Positions 16,395-23,707 of a stretch of DNA of 26,530 nt are shown piece by piece. A model generated the notes under the pieces. The model had not been told where the DNA came from, did not search any database, and saw nothing but the letters and a program-made list of their open reading frames with translations. The stretch comes from Halovulum sp039190275 (GTDB taxonomy: Bacteria > Pseudomonadota > Alphaproteobacteria > Rhodobacterales > Rhodobacteraceae), in contig JBCCYF010000055.1 of assembly GCA_039190275.1 (NCBI GenBank), forward strand, positions 1 to 26,530, written 5' to 3'. Made by a program: the position numbers and the translations under genes. Position 1 is the first letter of the stretch; each line of letters opens with the position of its first letter.

Positions 16395-16981
16395 GGCATC
16401 TGGCGGCGTTTTGCCTGGCCGCCGCCTTTGCCGTTCCGGCTATGGCGGAGTCGCAGGCGCTGCCCGCGCCGACCGCAAGCCCCTTCCCGATCAAGGTCGG
16501 TGGCGCATTTGAACTGACCGATCAGACCGGCGCCGTCCGCACCGAAGTGGACCCCAACGGCAATATGCAGTTGGTGTTCTTTGGCTATGCGAACTGCGAT
16601 CAGATCTGTTCAGTGGCGTTGCCCCTGATGGCGGATGTGGTCGATGATGTGGGTGCGACAGGTGTGGACATTACGCCGGTTATGATCACGGTCGACCCCG
16701 CCCGCGATACGGTCGACGCAATCGGTCCGGCGCTGCACGAGCATCATCCTGCGTTTGTCGGTCTGACCGGCACACCGGAGGCCCTGGCGCCGGTGTATGA
16801 CCTTTTTTCGGTCGAGCATAAGCTGATTTGGGAGGATCCGGAGTACGGCCCGGTCTTCGCCCACGGCAGTCACATCTATCTGATGGATAGCGACGGGGGG
16901 TTCCTGACCCTGATCCCACCGATCCTCGCACCCGAACGTGCAGCCGAGATCGTGGCCACCTATGCAGAGAAGAACAGCTAA
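16391..16981 (+). CDS. SCO-family copper chaperone/thioredoxin-fold protein
   Basis: 196 aa. Signal peptide MRHLAAFCLAAAFAVPAMA-E. The thioredoxin-like fold carries the copper/redox motif CDQIC (Cys69, Cys73) and the distal His in FAHGSHIYLMD (His158), the three SCO copper ligands. SCO proteins deliver copper or reduce cysteines of the CuA site of cytochrome c oxidase or nitrous oxide reductase. The start overlaps the upstream gene by ATGA; an ORF opening at 16382 is discarded. The stop TAA at 16979-16981 lies inside a 107-bp palindromic repeat, so that element provides the stop codon and may have trimmed or extended the natural C-terminus. Confidence 0.93.
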   Translation: MRHLAAFCLAAAFAVPAMAESQALPAPTASPFPIKVGGAFELTDQTGAVRTEVDPNGNMQLVFFGYANCDQICSVALPLMADVVDDVGATGVDITPVMITVDPARDTVDAIGPALHEHHPAFVGLTGTPEALAPVYDLFSVEHKLIWEDPEYGPVFAHGSHIYLMDSDGGFLTLIPPILAPERAAEIVATYAEKNS

Positions 16982-17084
16982 GGCGTTTTACGAATTACCC
17001 GAAGCATCCTGCATCGCCTAACGTGTTGAAATCTTCAATTTCAGGCAGCGTTAGGTGATTAAGGTTTTTCGCATAACGCCCTAG
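16978..17084 (+). repeat. 107-bp palindromic MITE-like repeat, copy A
   Basis: One of two ungapped copies, about 86% identical by my count (92 of 107), the other at 19904-20010 in opposite orientation. Ends are imperfect terminal inverted repeats CTAAGGCGTTTTACGAA / CTAGGGCGTTATGCGAA. An inner palindrome pairs GCCTAACG (17016-17023) with CGTTAGGT (17049-17056) around an A/T-rich centre. The CTA ends suggest a TA target, as used by IS630/mariner-type elements. No coding capacity. Confidence 0.85.
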
Positions 17085-17285
17085 GAACCCCGATGCGCTC
17101 ACTTGAAACCTTCTGTGGTCGAGACCCGGAAGTCTCGTCCACAAAATCTGTTTCGGGTTCGATGGCACACAACCTGTATGTGCTGACGGCGGCAAATGGC
17201 ATCAACTGTCGGTGCTGTGACGCCGTTTATCAGCGCTACGCATAGGGGGGCAGTTCGGCGCGTCGCTGTATCCCCGGGATCACTG
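17085..17285. other. Gap between repeat copy A and ceramidase-like gene
   Basis: About 200 bases with only short minus-strand open frames of biased composition. Together with the repeat, this makes a 304-base region between the convergent SCO and ceramidase-like genes. Nothing else is recognised. Confidence 0.5.
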
Positions 17286-17942
17286 TCACAGCGCATGCGA
17301 CCGACCGTGACGATGGTATACAGCGATCATCCACCCCAACATGATGCCATTCAGTATGTGCCACAGGAAATGGGTTCCCTGCGGGAAGCTGGGGCATATC
17401 GCGTGGTCGATTGTCCGAAACAAAAGGGAGACACAAAGGATCGTTGCGCCGATGGCAAGCCCGCGTGCGGTATCGGCGTCCCGCGGGAGCATTGCCAGGG
17501 CATAGCCAAAGATCAGAAGTGCGACGGGCATGTATCCGACCGAGCCGTTCAACGGTCCAAAAGTTTCCGCCACGGCAGCTGAAACCGCGGCGCTGTAAGG
17601 AAAGAATGCGACCACCGCCGCGCCCCCCCACCACCACCTGAGGCCAAAGAAGCGTGTGGTTGCCAGATAGACGTAGGTCAATATGAACAACGTGATCGGC
17701 GCGACGTCAGTCATCAAAGCCCAGCGTGTTGCGTAGGTGTGAAACAGGAACGATCCGATGCCGATCGCAGTAAGGATCACAGTCAGGAGTCGGGCGCCCC
17801 AGTCCTGTTTACCGCCCAACATGCCCCAGCAGACCAAAGCGGCCAAGATAAAGGCGGCGTTGGTGACGGCATTGACCGGCTCGGCCCAGAAGCTTGGGTC
17901 AATGCGCTCGCAATAGTTGTCGAGTCTCGCTGTCCACTCCAT
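17286..17942 (-). CDS. Ceramidase-family (CREST) integral membrane hydrolase
   Basis: 218 aa, seven hydrophobic segments. Family motifs: DNYCERIDPSFWAEPVNAVTN at the N-terminus, GIGSFLFHTYATRWALMTD in the middle and DHAICPSFP...GTHFLWHILNG near the end. These give the His/Asp/Ser set (SFLFHT, H...D, THFLWH) that binds zinc in alkaline ceramidases and related CREST enzymes. Family members cleave ceramide-like amides in membranes, but substrates of bacterial members are mostly unknown. The start at 17942 has AGGGAC upstream; two earlier in-frame ATGs add a polar tail. It lies 41 bp after tadA on the same strand. Fold assignment is strong; substrate is open. Confidence 0.88.
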   Translation of the reverse strand: MEWTARLDNYCERIDPSFWAEPVNAVTNAAFILAALVCWGMLGGKQDWGARLLTVILTAIGIGSFLFHTYATRWALMTDVAPITLFILTYVYLATTRFFGLRWWWGGAAVVAFFPYSAAVSAAVAETFGPLNGSVGYMPVALLIFGYALAMLPRDADTARGLAIGATILCVSLLFRTIDHAICPSFPQGTHFLWHILNGIMLGWMIAVYHRHGRSHAL

Positions 17943-17983
17943 AGGTGTCCCTATCATCGGTATTGACCCTGCGGAAGTGGGGC

Positions 17984-18442
17984 TCAACCACCGCGTCGTT
18001 GCTTGAAGAAGTCGCGAAGCAGTGCCGCGGCCGCAGCCTCCTGCAGACCGCCATAGACCTCGGGCCGGTGGTGTGCCTGCGGGTGTTCAAAGATACAGGG
18101 ACCTTGCTCGATCCCGCCGGACTTCGGGTCGGCAGCGGCATAGTAGATCCGCGCGACCCTTGCGGCTGCAAGGGCCGCCGCGCACATCGGGCAAGGCTCC
18201 AGTGTCACATATACATCGACACCCGGCAGTCGTTCTGATCCAACGGACGCGCAGGCCGCGCGCAAGGCCAAAATCTCGGCGTGCGCGGTCGGATCGTGCA
18301 GTTCCCGCGTCCGGTTGCCGGCCTGAGCCAGGACCAGGCCCCGTGCGGGGTCGACAATCACCGCGCCGACCGGCGTTTCGCCGCGTCCGGCGGCGCTGCG
18401 GGCTTCGGCCAAAGCTGTGTGCATGTGGCTGCGGAAGGTCAT
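17984..18442 (-). CDS. tadA: tRNA-specific adenosine-34 deaminase
   Basis: 152 aa. TadA converts A34 to inosine in tRNA-Arg(ACG). The zinc deaminase motifs are AHAEILAL (His ligand and catalytic Glu) and PCPMCAAAL (two Cys ligands); the preceding GETPVGAVIVD and the following ADPKSGG...LFEH-like stretches fit. ATG at 18442 (MTFRSHMHTALAEA) is chosen over 18460. It is divergent from the rluB-type gene across ~54 bp, as is common in alphaproteobacteria. A generic nucleoside deaminase is the only alternative. Confidence 0.93.
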   Translation of the reverse strand: MTFRSHMHTALAEARSAAGRGETPVGAVIVDPARGLVLAQAGNRTRELHDPTAHAEILALRAACASVGSERLPGVDVYVTLEPCPMCAAALAAARVARIYYAAADPKSGGIEQGPCIFEHPQAHHRPEVYGGLQEAAAAALLRDFFKQRRGG

Positions 18443-18496
18443 GGGATACCTTTCCCGCATTGCCCCCCCGGGGGCAAGCGCGTAAGCCCTTGGCCC

Positions 18497-19327
18497 ATGA
18501 GTGGACCCACTGAACGTATTGCAAAACGTCTTGCCCGAGCCGGGATCGCCTCACGCCGCGGGGCCGAGGCGATGATCACCGCAGGCCGTGTCCATGTAAA
18601 CGGCAAGCGGATCGACAGCCCGGCGCTGAACGTAAGCGATGCAGACCTGGTTGAGGTAGATGGGAAGCCGTTGGCGGCCAAAGAGCCGGTGCGCATGTGG
18701 CGCTATCACAAACCCAGCGGTCTGGTGACCAGTACCTCCGACGAGAAGGGGCGGCGTACAATATTCGATGCGTTGCCCGATGATCTGCCGCGTGTGATGA
18801 GTGTCGGGCGGCTGGATCTGAATTCCGAAGGGTTGCTGCTGCTGACAAATGACGGTGATCTGAAACGGCGACTGGAACTGCCCGCAACCGGATGGGTTCG
18901 CAAATATCGTGTCCGGGTCAGGGGTGCCCCGACCGATGCAACCGTGGCTCCCTTGACAAAGGGTGTCACCGTTGGAGGCGAGCGCTTTTTGCCAATGCAG
19001 GTCACGTTGGACCGGCAACAAGGCGCGAATGCCTGGCTGACCATCGGCCTGCGCGAGGGGAGAAACCGAGAAATCCGGCGCGCGATGGAAACCGTTGGTC
19101 TTTCGGTGAACAGGCTGATCCGCATCTCCTATGGCCCTTTTCAGCTTGGCGACCTTGCCCGCGGTGGCATAGAGGAGATTCGGCCCAAGGTCCTGAGGGA
19201 CCAATTGGGGATACGGCGTATTCCGGATGCCTCCGCGCCCACCGCACCGCCGCCTGCGGGACCAAAGTCCCGCAGCATCAAAAAACCGCGGCGCTCGGGT
19301 GCCAAGCCGGGACATAGCCAGCGCTGA
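18497..19327 (+). CDS. rluB: Pseudouridine synthase, RsuA/RluB family
   Basis: 276 aa. N-terminal S4 RNA-binding domain (ERIAKRLARAGIASRRGAEA...GRVHVNGKRI), then the synthase domain with the catalytic Asp in GRLDLNSEGLLLLTNDG and later KYRVRVRGAP and REGRNREIRRAMETVGL. Modifies 23S rRNA (position 2605 in E. coli RluB). The C-terminal ~40 residues are a basic Pro/Ala/Lys tail (KSRSIKKPRRSGAKPG). The start at 18497 is fixed by the S4 domain; an upstream open extension from 18281 runs antisense through tadA. The last 50 bp overlap the convergent hypothetical gene. RluE/RsuA-type specificity cannot be excluded. Confidence 0.92.
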   Translation: MSGPTERIAKRLARAGIASRRGAEAMITAGRVHVNGKRIDSPALNVSDADLVEVDGKPLAAKEPVRMWRYHKPSGLVTSTSDEKGRRTIFDALPDDLPRVMSVGRLDLNSEGLLLLTNDGDLKRRLELPATGWVRKYRVRVRGAPTDATVAPLTKGVTVGGERFLPMQVTLDRQQGANAWLTIGLREGRNREIRRAMETVGLSVNRLIRISYGPFQLGDLARGGIEEIRPKVLRDQLGIRRIPDASAPTAPPPAGPKSRSIKKPRRSGAKPGHSQR

Positions 19328-19868
19328 GCGTTGCGCGCATCGGGGCAGGGGTGAGCAGTTCAATCGGCCCGTCAGGCGCGTTGGCGCGTGCGTAACCCTC
19401 AAAGCTCCAGCGCAGAACGCCGCAGGAGTGGAGCGCCAGAACCGCTGTGCCCGCCCGGGCAACCGTGCCGACCGGCTGGTCGGTTAGGCGACCATGGTCC
19501 TTGGGCCCAAGGCGCGCCTGATGCAGGATCCGGTCCATGTCCTTGGCGGTGGCGCGTCCAGTGCCGGGAAAACAGCAGGCAAATCTCAGGGCATCGGCGC
19601 GCCGGCATTCAAAGCAGGGGCGGTGGCCCGCGGCCAATGCTGTCACTTCATCCAGAAAGAACAGCTCGGTGTAGGAGCGGCCCATGACGCGCCGTTGACG
19701 GTCTTTGAACGAGAGGACGCAGGTGATCCACTGACGGCTGCGCCACCGTGCGCGGCCAAGCTGCTGCGCGTCATCGTGGATCCGTCCGCCGCGGTTGCCC
19801 ATGAGGCCCCCGCGCTGTGGGACGGCCATAATGGTCCCGTCCGGATGCACGCGGTTTTGCAATGGCAT
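19278..19868 (-). CDS. Conserved hypothetical protein with CxxC motif
   Basis: 196 aa from ATG 19868 (MPLQNRVHPDGTIMAVPQRG); a GTG at 19904 would read into the repeat. Landmarks: GLMGNRGGRIHD, WITCVLSFKDRQRRVMGRSYTELFFLDE, LAAGHRPCFECRRADALRFA, RWSFEGY and LLTPAPMRATLSAGYVPAWHPSAA. I recognise this as a widespread conserved hypothetical of proteobacteria without a named function. The PCFEC pair and GHRP suggest a small metal or nucleic-acid binding site, an inference only. Its 3' end overlaps rluB by 50 bp on the opposite strand, and its 5' flank abuts repeat copy B. Confidence 0.8.
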   Translation of the reverse strand: MPLQNRVHPDGTIMAVPQRGGLMGNRGGRIHDDAQQLGRARWRSRQWITCVLSFKDRQRRVMGRSYTELFFLDEVTALAAGHRPCFECRRADALRFACCFPGTGRATAKDMDRILHQARLGPKDHGRLTDQPVGTVARAGTAVLALHSCGVLRWSFEGYARANAPDGPIELLTPAPMRATLSAGYVPAWHPSAAVF

Positions 19869-19903
19869 GGGCGCTTGTCCTATATCATCAGGCGACTGCC
19901 ACA

Positions 19904-20010
19904 CTAAAGTGTTATGCGAAAAACCGGAATCACCTAACGCTGCCTGAAATTGAAAATTTCAACGCGTTAGGTGATGCGTGATGCTTCAGGTGTTTCGTCA
20001 AACGCTTTAG
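19904..20010 (-). repeat. 107-bp palindromic MITE-like repeat, copy B
   Basis: Inverted partner of copy A at 16978-17084. Terminal repeats CTAAAGTGTTATGCGAAA and CTAAAGCGTTTGACGAAA (read from each end inward). The inner palindrome CACCTAACGC (19931-19940) / GCGTTAGGTG (19964-19973) is perfect. It ends 16 bases before the amidase ATG; the ribosome binding site of that gene is just outside. Confidence 0.85.
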
Positions 20011-20026
20011 CAGTGAAAGGGTACCC

Positions 20027-20695
20027 ATGGCGATATGGCACGGATCCCCGAATTTTGGACCCCGCCGGCCGGGTACCAAGGTAGAGCTGGTGGTCCTGCA
20101 TTACACCGCGATGGACAGTGCCGAAACGGCGCTGGCCCGCCTGTGTGCACCCGAGCATGCGGTGTCGGCGCACTACTTGATCGGCGCGGAGGGTACTGTG
20201 TGGCAGTTGGTTCGGGAAACGGATCGGGCCTGGCATGCAGGTGCAGGATGTTGGGGCGGTGCGGGCGACGTTAACAGCCGCAGCATTGGCGTTGAGCTTG
20301 CAAATCCCGGCATTGCACCGTTTGCCGCCGCGCAGATGGACGCCCTCGTAGGTCTTTTGGAGGGGCTGCTCGCGCGCTGGGGTCTGCCGCCGCGGGCCGT
20401 CATTGGACATGAAGACATGGCGCCGCGGCGCAAACTGGACCCGGGGCCGCGGTTCGATTGGCGTCGGCTGGCACGACAGGGGGTCTCGGTTTGGCCGCAG
20501 GCGATCGCGCCAGCAGATCCGGATCCCGCGCGCTTTTCCGCTGCGATGGGCTCCTTTGGGTATCCTCCCAGTGCGGATCTGGCAACGTTCCGACATCGGT
20601 TCCGTCCCTGGGTGGGTGCGGCCCTGGATGGATGGGACGTCGCCATGGCCGAGGACCTGGCGTCGCGGCTTGACCCGATCCGTCGCAACCGATAA
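20027..20695 (+). CDS. N-acetylmuramoyl-L-alanine amidase (AmpD-like)
   Basis: 222 aa, Amidase_2 fold. Zinc ligands and catalytic residues: LVVLHYTAM (first His), AWHAGAG, SIGVELANPG (Glu) and IGHEDMAPRRKLDPGPRFDW (second His, Asp, and the Lys usual in this family). No signal peptide, so probably a cytoplasmic cell-wall recycling enzyme cleaving anhydro-muropeptides. The C-terminal ~60 residues (FGYPPSADLATFRHRFRP) resemble a short peptidoglycan-binding repeat. ATG at 20027 has AAAGGG upstream. It is directly followed by the RNase P RNA gene. AmpD versus AmiD type cannot be settled by eye. Confidence 0.93.
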   Translation: MAIWHGSPNFGPRRPGTKVELVVLHYTAMDSAETALARLCAPEHAVSAHYLIGAEGTVWQLVRETDRAWHAGAGCWGGAGDVNSRSIGVELANPGIAPFAAAQMDALVGLLEGLLARWGLPPRAVIGHEDMAPRRKLDPGPRFDWRRLARQGVSVWPQAIAPADPDPARFSAAMGSFGYPPSADLATFRHRFRPWVGAALDGWDVAMAEDLASRLDPIRRNR

Positions 20696-20698
20696 TCG

Positions 20699-21079
20699 GA
20701 CGGCCTGCGGATGGCTGGATGGCCGCGTGCGACATCGCCCGAGGAAAGTCCGGACTCCACGAAGCAACGGTGCCGGGTAACGCCCGGCCAGCGCAAGCTG
20801 AGGGAAAGCGCCACAGAAAACAGACCGCCGGCTTGGCGCCGGTAAGGGTGAAACGGTGGGGTAAGAGCCCACCGCAGTGCTGGCAACAGCAGTGGCACGG
20901 CAAGCCCCACCGGGAGCAAGGCCAAATAGGAACCGCGTGGGTGGTGACGCCCGGGGCCGCTTCACCCCAGCAGGTTCGGGTTGGCTGCTAGAGTTGCGCC
21001 GTAAGGGGTAACGTAGAGGAATGGCCATCGCGGGGCGCTGGCCCCGCACAGAATCCGGCTTACAGGCCATCCGCAGCCT
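20699..21079 (+). ncRNA. rnpB: RNase P RNA (bacterial class A)
   Basis: Catalytic RNA that matures tRNA 5' ends. Universally conserved blocks are visible: GAGGAAAGTCCGGACTCCAC near 20741-20760 and ACAGAATCCGGCTTACAGG near 21049-21065, the pair forming the P4 core. The ends pair as helix P1 (CTGCGGATGGC near 20705 with GCCATCCGCAG near 21066). GAGGGAAAGCGCCACAGAAA near 20802 is the usual CR-II region. About 380 nt, a normal length. Exact ends are uncertain by a few bases. Confidence 0.97.
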
Positions 21080-21101
21080 AAGGCCGTTACAACCTAATGG
21101 A

Positions 21102-21114
21102 ACGCCTTCGGCGT
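21102..21114 (+). terminator. Possible rnpB terminator hairpin
   Basis: ACGCC-TTC-GGCGT, followed by GCGCCTTTC, starts 23 bases after the RNA. The T run is weak. The rest of the gap to 21209 is rich in GC hairpins. Confidence 0.35.
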
Positions 21115-21193
21115 GCGCCTTTCAGCCCTGCGGGCGGTGGGCGCCCGGTAGCCGGGGAAGCACACCGCACCGCGCGCTGGCGCTTCTGGACTT

Positions 21194-21209
21194 GCGTGCG
21201 ATAGCACGC
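21194..21209. terminator. Hairpin at end of DUF2244 gene
   Basis: GCGTGC-GATA-GCACGC, a perfect 6-bp stem directly next to the DUF2244 stop codon at 21210. On the plus strand it is followed by TCAATTT; on the minus strand there is no T run. May end transcription from rnpB or stabilise the ctaD-DUF2244 transcript. Confidence 0.4.
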
Positions 21210-21758
21210 TCAATTTGATAGCTGCGTTCGGTGCAACATGTCGTTCAGTTCGCTGTGCAGACACACGCGTTCGTCCGGACTGAGGAAGGCCCCGAGCTCT
21301 ATTTCGCGGCCATTGCCCTTGAGGGTGAGATAGCTCTCGATCCGGGCCCGGGTATGCAGCTGGGCGGTGACCCAATAGGGGTTTGCGTTCCAGCTTTGCA
21401 CACGCCCCTTGGGCGTCACGCGTCTGACGGTGATCAGATCGGGCCATATCTTGAGCTCTTCGCGCAATGCGGCGTCACGGTAGTTCAGGCAGATCGCGAC
21501 ATACAGCGCCAACAGCGCGAAAACCAGAAACGGGAGCAGCGCCCAACCCACCGAAGAGCCCAGGAATGGCAACAAAGACACCCCCAAACCGGCCGTGGTC
21601 AGGAGTATCACGTGCCGAAAACCAGCAAGGCTCAGGGACCGGTGCGGTTGCAACACCCGCTCGTAGATCGGCGGTTCTGCGCGCGTCGGGGGATCTGCCG
21701 CCGGGCGGCTGGTGGAGTTGGGCCTGGCCCGCACTGATGTACGATCCGGTCTGCGCAT
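21210..21758 (-). CDS. DUF2244 membrane protein
   Basis: 182 aa. Hydrophilic N-terminal ~60 residues, two adjacent transmembrane helices (HVILLTTAGLGVSLLPFL and WALLPFLVFALLALYVAICL), then a soluble DUF2244 domain (EELKIWPDLITVRR, WNANPYWVTAQLH, IELGAFLSPDERVCLHSEL). ATG at 21758 lies only 2 bases after the ctaD stop, so the two are cotranscribed. DUF2244 proteins commonly neighbour cytochrome oxidase genes in alphaproteobacteria; their exact job is unknown. The longer open frame upstream to 22154 is a ctaD shadow. Confidence 0.88.
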   Translation of the reverse strand: MRRPDRTSVRARPNSTSRPAADPPTRAEPPIYERVLQPHRSLSLAGFRHVILLTTAGLGVSLLPFLGSSVGWALLPFLVFALLALYVAICLNYRDAALREELKIWPDLITVRRVTPKGRVQSWNANPYWVTAQLHTRARIESYLTLKGNGREIELGAFLSPDERVCLHSELNDMLHRTQLSN

Positions 21759-21760
21759 GT

Positions 21761-23401
21761 TCAGTGGTGCGGCTTGTCCCACATTTCCCGCGTTGGCAGA
21801 GTTTCGAAGGTGTGCTCGGGCGGAGGGTTGGGCAACGTCCATTCCAGCGTATCGGCATGCGGTCCCCAGTAGGCCGGATCCTCCACGCGTTTCCCGGCGC
21901 GCAAGGTGTAGAACACGATACCGAAGAACAGCAGGAAGGAGGCACCCGAGATAAACGCGCCCCAGCTGGACACATAGTTCCAATAGGCAAACTGTTCGGG
22001 ATAATCGATATATCGGCGTGGCATGCCCTGGCGGCCCAGGAAGTGCTGCGGGAAGAAGGTGATGTTGGCGCCGACAAAGAACGTCCAGAAATGCACCTTG
22101 CCCCAGAATTCCGGATACTGCCGTCCGGACATCTTTCCGATCCAATAGTAGCACCCGGCGAAGATCGCGAACACCGCGCCAAGGCTCATGACATAGTGGA
22201 AGTGGGCCACCACGTAGTATGTGTCATGATACGCACGATCCACGGCAGCTTGGCTAAGTACGATGCCTGTCACGCCGCCAAAGGTGAACAGAAAAATGAA
22301 GCCCATGGCAAAAAGCATCGGCGTTTTGAAGTCGACCGAACCGCCCCACATCGTCGCGATCCAGGAAAAGATCTTAATGCCGGTGGGTACCGCGATGACC
22401 ATGGTTGCCAGCATGAAATAGGCTTGTTGGGTCGTCGACATGCCCACGGTGTACATGTGGTGCGCCCACACGACGAAACCCAGGGCGCCGATTGCGATCA
22501 TCGCAAACACCATCGGCAGGTAGCCGAAGATCGGCTTTTTGGAGAAGGTCGAGATCACATGGCTGATGATCCCAAAGCCCGGCACGATCACGATATAGAC
22601 TTCGGGGTGTCCGAAGAACCAGAGAAGGTGCTGGTACAGAACAGGGTCGCCGCCATTCGCGGCATCGAAGAAAGCGGTCCCGAAATTCCGGTCGGTCAGA
22701 AGCATGGTGATCGCACCCGCCAGCACTGGAAGCGCAAGCAGAATCAGGAACGCTGTAACCAGAATAGACCAGGCAAACAGCGGCACTTTCATCAACGTCA
22801 TGCCCGGCGCGCGCATGTTCAAGAACGTTGTGATCATGTTGATCGCGCCCAGGATGGAGGAAGCGCCTGAGAGGTGGACGGCAAAAATCGCAATATCGGT
22901 AGAAATACCCGCCTCGGTCGTTGACAGCGGGGCATACAGCACCCAACCGATCCCCGTGCCGCTTTGTCCATTTCCGCCCGGCACAAACACCGACAGCACC
23001 GCGAGGGACGAGCCTGCTATGAACAGCCAGAAACTCAGATTGTTCATGCGTGGGAACGCCATATCCGGCGCGCCGATCATCAACGGCATGAAATAATTGC
23101 CAAATCCGCCAAACAGCGCGGGGATGACCACAAAGAACATCATCAGGATGCCATGGGCGGTGATCATCACGTTCCATACATGGCCGTTGGGGGCCCCTTC
23201 CGCTGTCAGCATATACTGAACACCGGGCTCCATCAGTTCCAACCGCATGTACATTGTGAAGGCGACTGAGATCAGTCCCAGGATTGCGGCGGCAATGATG
23301 TACAGAATTCCGATGTCTTTGTGATTGGTGGACATAAACCAGCGGGTGAAGAAGCCGCGGGTGTCATGCTCAGCCTGCGCGTGGGCGGTTGCGTCTGCCA
23401 T
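21761..23401 (-). CDS. ctaD: Cytochrome c oxidase subunit I (aa3-type)
   Basis: 546 aa with twelve transmembrane helices; heme-copper catalytic subunit of the aa3 oxidase in the inner membrane. ATG 23401 (MADATAHAQAEHDTRG) is preceded by AGGAGAG; the 33-residue upstream extension is rejected. Conserved ligands: ITAHGILMMFF (heme a His), WFFGHPEVYI (CuB His and the crosslinked Tyr), AHHMYTVGM (two CuB His) and VAHFHYVMSLG (heme a3 and heme a His). FGGFGNYFMPLMIGAPDMAFPRMNN is the D-channel region. Subunits II and III and assembly genes are not in this window, which is usual for Rhodobacterales; the SCO gene 5 kb away is the only other oxidase-related gene. It is followed by DUF2244. Confidence 0.98.
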   Translation of the reverse strand: MADATAHAQAEHDTRGFFTRWFMSTNHKDIGILYIIAAAILGLISVAFTMYMRLELMEPGVQYMLTAEGAPNGHVWNVMITAHGILMMFFVVIPALFGGFGNYFMPLMIGAPDMAFPRMNNLSFWLFIAGSSLAVLSVFVPGGNGQSGTGIGWVLYAPLSTTEAGISTDIAIFAVHLSGASSILGAINMITTFLNMRAPGMTLMKVPLFAWSILVTAFLILLALPVLAGAITMLLTDRNFGTAFFDAANGGDPVLYQHLLWFFGHPEVYIVIVPGFGIISHVISTFSKKPIFGYLPMVFAMIAIGALGFVVWAHHMYTVGMSTTQQAYFMLATMVIAVPTGIKIFSWIATMWGGSVDFKTPMLFAMGFIFLFTFGGVTGIVLSQAAVDRAYHDTYYVVAHFHYVMSLGAVFAIFAGCYYWIGKMSGRQYPEFWGKVHFWTFFVGANITFFPQHFLGRQGMPRRYIDYPEQFAYWNYVSSWGAFISGASFLLFFGIVFYTLRAGKRVEDPAYWGPHADTLEWTLPNPPPEHTFETLPTREMWDKPHH

Positions 23402-23435
23402 GTCTAGTCTCTCCTGGGACGTCGCAGGTTCCAAG

Positions 23436-23474
23436 TACACAGCGGGTGCCTTAAGCGCGTCTCTACCGCTGTGT
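23436..23474 (-). promoter_or_regulatory. Inverted repeat in ctaD leader
   Basis: TACACAGCGG (23436-23445) and CCGCTGTGTA (23465-23474), perfect 10-bp arms separated by 19 bases, 35-73 bases upstream of the ctaD ATG. Could be a 5'-UTR hairpin or a regulator site. Not matched to a known operator. Confidence 0.4.
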
Positions 23475-23675
23475 ATAACGGTCGCGTGATCATGGCTCAA
23501 GCGGACAATGGCGGACCTGCCGGGTTGAATTGTCGCGCTTCATGACAAGTGTCGCAAGTGCGTTTTCCGCGTAGCGGACGGCAACCCCAAGGATCGTGGT
23601 ACTTTGCCGACTTACGCGCCGGCACCGTTTCAAACAAGCGTGAAAACCGCTTGCGCTGGCTGGTTCGACGGTGTT

Positions 23676-23702
23676 CCGGCACAGACGGTGACGAGGTGCC
23701 GG
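23676..23702 (-). terminator. Hairpin just after lipB
   Basis: CCGGCAC and GTGCCGG, a 7-bp stem with a 13-base loop, beginning 6 bases after the lipB stop. No T run follows, so termination is doubtful. Confidence 0.3.
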
Positions 23703-23707
23703 TGCCC

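Larger units (their letters stand above)
23402..23707. other. ctaD upstream region
   Basis: 306 bases between lipB and ctaD (both minus strand). It must contain the ctaD promoter. Visible structures: a perfect 10-bp inverted repeat at 23436-23474 and a 7-bp stem after lipB at 23676-23702, listed separately. Several minus-strand open frames run through it but none has family features. Confidence 0.6.

Noticed and set aside
19967..21070. 367-codon minus-strand open frame across the amidase and RNase P RNA genes.
   Set aside because: Antisense to a well-supported enzyme and to a structural RNA.
21467..22870. 467-codon plus-strand open frame opposite ctaD.
   Set aside because: His/Arg/Gln-rich shadow of the oxidase gene.
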